From positions 1-9,887 of the forward strand of contig DPSD01000105.1 in NCBI GenBank assembly GCA_003538495.1: a stretch of DNA of 9,887 nt, in the 5' to 3' direction. Below are positions 8,798 through 9,887 of the stretch, piece after piece. A program made the position numbers and the translations under genes. Positions within the stretch are counted from its first letter, which is position 1. The number at the start of each line of letters is the position of its first letter. The notes under the pieces were generated by a model. The model was given only the letters and a program-made list of their open reading frames with translations, was not told where the DNA came from and searched no databases. The stretch is from Accumulibacter sp. (GTDB taxonomy: Bacteria > Pseudomonadota > Gammaproteobacteria > Burkholderiales > Rhodocyclaceae).

Positions 8798-8820
8798 CGC
8801 TGCCGGAAGAGTCGGCAGCG
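8798..8820 (-). promoter_or_regulatory. Hairpin in the rpsB-tsf intergenic region
   Basis: A perfect 8-bp GC-rich inverted repeat, CGCTGCCG and CGGCAGCG, is separated by a 7-nt loop (8806-8812). In the mRNA the 3' end of the stem lies 9 nt before the GGAG of tsf. No run of U follows the stem (the next bases are TATGCAAG), so it is not a standard intrinsic terminator. It could be a partial attenuator, an RNA processing or stability element that sets the rpsB:tsf ratio, or it could affect ribosome access to tsf. The rest of the 117-bp gap contains only a weaker 6-bp inverted repeat (8848-8853 with 8878-8883) and no open frame. Confidence 0.6.
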
Positions 8821-8894
8821 CCTCACTGAACAGAGTCAGGACGCATGTCTGGCCGGCGGCGACTCCCCGCGCACGCAGCCAGAGCGGCAGCCAA

Positions 8895-9638
8895 TCAGTT
8901 GTCGCTTGCTTCTTCGATGAATTCGTCGCCCGAAACGGCGTCAATGATTTCCTCGACAAACTGGCTGCGCCCTTCAAGGACGGCATCCGCTACGCCACGG
9001 GCGTACAACCGGATCGCACGCGAAGAGTCGTCGTTACCGGGAATGACGTAATCGATACCTTCCGGCGAATGGTTGGTGTCGACCACGGCGACAACTGGAA
9101 TTCCCAGCTTGACAGCTTCGGTGATCGCGATCTTGTGATAGCCAACGTCAATCACAAACAACGCGTCAGGTAGCGTGACCATTTCCTTGATGCCGCCAAT
9201 CGACTTGAGCATCTTGTCCAGTTCCCGCGTGGTCATCAGCGCCTCTTTCTTCCCGAGTCGCTCAAGCGAGCCATCTTCAACCATGGCCTCCATCTCCTTG
9301 AGGCGCTTGATCGACTGCTTGATGGTCTTGAAATTGGTCAGCATGCCCCCCAGCCAACGCTGATCGACGTACGGGGAAGCGCAACGGGACGCTTCCTCAG
9401 CGACTATTTCGCGAGCCTGCCGCTTGGTTCCGACAAACAGGATGTTTCCTTTGTTGGCAGACAGCTTGCGGACGAAGGTCATCGCTTCGTTATACTTGGC
9501 AAGCGTGCTCTCGAGGTTGACAATGTGGATCTTGTTGCGCGCGCCGAAGATATAGGGCGCCATCTTGGGATTCCAGAATCGTGTCTGGTGGCCGAAGTGG
9601 ACACCGGCCTCGAGCATCTGACGCATTGTTGTAGACAT
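8895..9638 (-). CDS. rpsB: Small ribosomal subunit protein S2 (uS2)
   Basis: S2 joins the 30S subunit late, between head and body, and is needed for S1 binding. The 247-residue product (E. coli 241) opens with [16 protein letters not shown] (5-20) and WNPKM (22-26), then [13 protein letters not shown] (31-43), FVGTKRQA (68-75), [17 protein letters not shown] (94-110), a coiled-coil helical hairpin at about 107-150 that projects toward 16S r[12 protein letters not shown] (156-164), and [20 protein letters not shown] (186-205). The C-terminus is acidic (FIEEASDN). The ATG at 9636-9638 is preceded by GAGAG at 9648-9652 with a 9-nt, A-rich spacer, a context that also suits S1-assisted initiation. 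It is the first gene of the block, behind its own promoter and a long leader. In E. coli, S2 represses rpsB-tsf translation through the rpsB leader; similar control here is inferred, not shown. Confidence 0.98.
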   Translation of the reverse strand: MSTTMRQMLEAGVHFGHQTRFWNPKMAPYIFGARNKIHIVNLESTLAKYNEAMTFVRKLSANKGNILFVGTKRQAREIVAEEASRCASPYVDQRWLGGMLTNFKTIKQSIKRLKEMEAMVEDGSLERLGKKEALMTTRELDKMLKSIGGIKEMVTLPDALFVIDVGYHKIAITEAVKLGIPVVAVVDTNHSPEGIDYVIPGNDDSSRAIRLYARGVADAVLEGRSQFVEEIIDAVSGDEFIEEASDN

Positions 9639-9814
9639 ATGTTTTTACTCTCAATATCAGGGTTGGACCACCATCCGCCCAGCTACAGCCTGTCGTGTTG
9701 TCCAGACAGGCACCCTTGAACAGGCGAATGTGCGTAGTAAGGTGTGCCACAGCGGCACACCCGGCGTACCACGAGGGCACGCTTTCCAGTTTCGCTGACA
9801 CCGGCCAGCAAAAC
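9639..9814 (-). promoter_or_regulatory. Structured 5' leader of rpsB, possible S2-responsive regulatory RNA
   Basis: This is the predicted untranslated leader of about 176 nt, from the likely transcription start near 9814 to the rpsB ATG. It contains three hairpins in transcript order. H1 (9764-9782) has a 7-bp stem with one G-U pair and a 5-nt loop. H2 (9741-9761) has a perfect 8-bp stem, GGTGTGCC with GGCACACC, and a 5-nt loop. H3 (9688-9711) has a perfect 7-bp stem, GCCTGTC with GACAGGC, and a 10-nt loop. Part of the H3 loop (9700-9704, TGGAC) is complementary to 9664-9668 (GTCCA), and the bases just outside H3 (9712-9716, AGGGT) to 9659-9663 (ACCCT), which together suggest a pseudoknot next to the ribosome site. 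E. coli rpsB has a leader of similar length (the t44 RNA family) used for S2 feedback. Structure is seen by base complementarity; function is inferred. Confidence 0.55.
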
Positions 9815-9820
9815 CCGACG

Positions 9821-9850
9821 ATAGTACCATCAAGCGCCCAGAAAGTTCAA
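9821..9850 (-). promoter_or_regulatory. Sigma70-type promoter of the rpsB block
   Basis: On the minus strand a -35 hexamer TTGAAC (9845-9850) and a -10 hexamer TACTAT (9821-9826) are separated by 18 nt. TGG directly before the -10 forms an extended -10 (TGn). Each hexamer matches four of six consensus bases, and the extended -10 compensates. The predicted start is a G near 9814-9815. The bases after the -10 (CGTCGGG) form a GC-rich discriminator, a feature of promoters repressed by ppGpp and DksA, as expected for ribosomal-protein genes. Nothing else in the 249-bp upstream region resembles a better promoter on this strand. Confidence 0.6.
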
Positions 9851-9887
9851 GTCGCAGCCTTGTCCACCAGCCCTGACGCATGACCCG

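Noticed and set aside
8256..9173. Plus-strand open frame of 305 codons opposite tsf and rpsB
   Set aside because: It lies antisense to two certain genes and crosses their intergenic gap. The translation has no recognisable domain, and long antisense frames are common in GC-rich DNA.
9688..9711. Leader hairpin H3 as an intrinsic terminator
   Set aside because: The stem is followed by TGTAGCTGGG, not a run of T, on the transcript strand.
9821..9850. Possible sigmaE promoter: TGAACTT near 9843-9849 resembles the GGAACTT -35
   Set aside because: The matching -10 (TCTGA/TCAAA type) is absent at the required distance, while the same region fits a sigma70 extended -10 promoter well.
9880..9887. 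Plus-strand ATG-ACC-CG at the right edge as the start of a divergent map gene
   Set aside because: map is often divergent from rpsB, but only two full codons are visible and no Shine-Dalgarno precedes them, so it cannot be supported from this window.

Overview
The window is one block of housekeeping genes, all on the minus strand. From right to left the order is rpsB - tsf - pyrH - frr - uppS - cdsA - dxr - rseP - bamA, followed by the first codons of what is probably ompH/skp at the left edge. Gene order, high GC content and protein sequences (760-residue BamA, 297-residue EF-Ts, CdsA beginning MLKTRVITA) point to a Gram-negative betaproteobacterium. Rhodocyclales or an Accumulibacter-like lineage is my best guess, but it rests on general resemblance only. 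No mobile element, CRISPR array, tRNA, rRNA or accessory gene is visible.

Layout. Positions 9639-9887 hold the control region of the block: a sigma70-type promoter with an extended -10 (9821-9850) and a leader of about 176 nt with three strong hairpins before the rpsB start. Translation genes come first: rpsB (S2), a 117-bp gap with an 8-bp hairpin, tsf (EF-Ts), pyrH (UMP kinase) and frr (ribosome recycling factor). Envelope and isoprenoid genes follow: uppS (undecaprenyl diphosphate synthase), cdsA (CDP-diacylglycerol synthase), dxr (MEP pathway reductoisomerase), rseP (site-2 protease) and bamA (outer-membrane protein assembly). From pyrH leftward the gaps are 23 nt or less and several junctions overlap, which suggests cotranscription and translational coupling. 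No terminator is visible between rpsB and the left edge.

How the genes work together. S2, EF-Ts and Frr serve translation, and PyrH makes UDP for RNA and for UDP-sugars. Dxr feeds IPP/DMAPP to UppS, which makes the C55 carrier lipid for peptidoglycan and O-antigen. CdsA makes the CDP-diacylglycerol used for phospholipids. RseP controls the envelope-stress sigma factor, and BamA with its expected downstream partner chaperone OmpH/Skp inserts outer-membrane proteins. The block thus links ribosome production to envelope growth.

I found no undescribed protein system. The points that merit a second look are non-coding or compositional: the structured rpsB leader with a candidate pseudoknot and a three-copy motif, the hairpin just upstream of the tsf ribosome binding site, a low-GC rare-codon patch over the Dxr active site, and a run of non-ATG starts (dxr, rseP, ompH) in the distal half.
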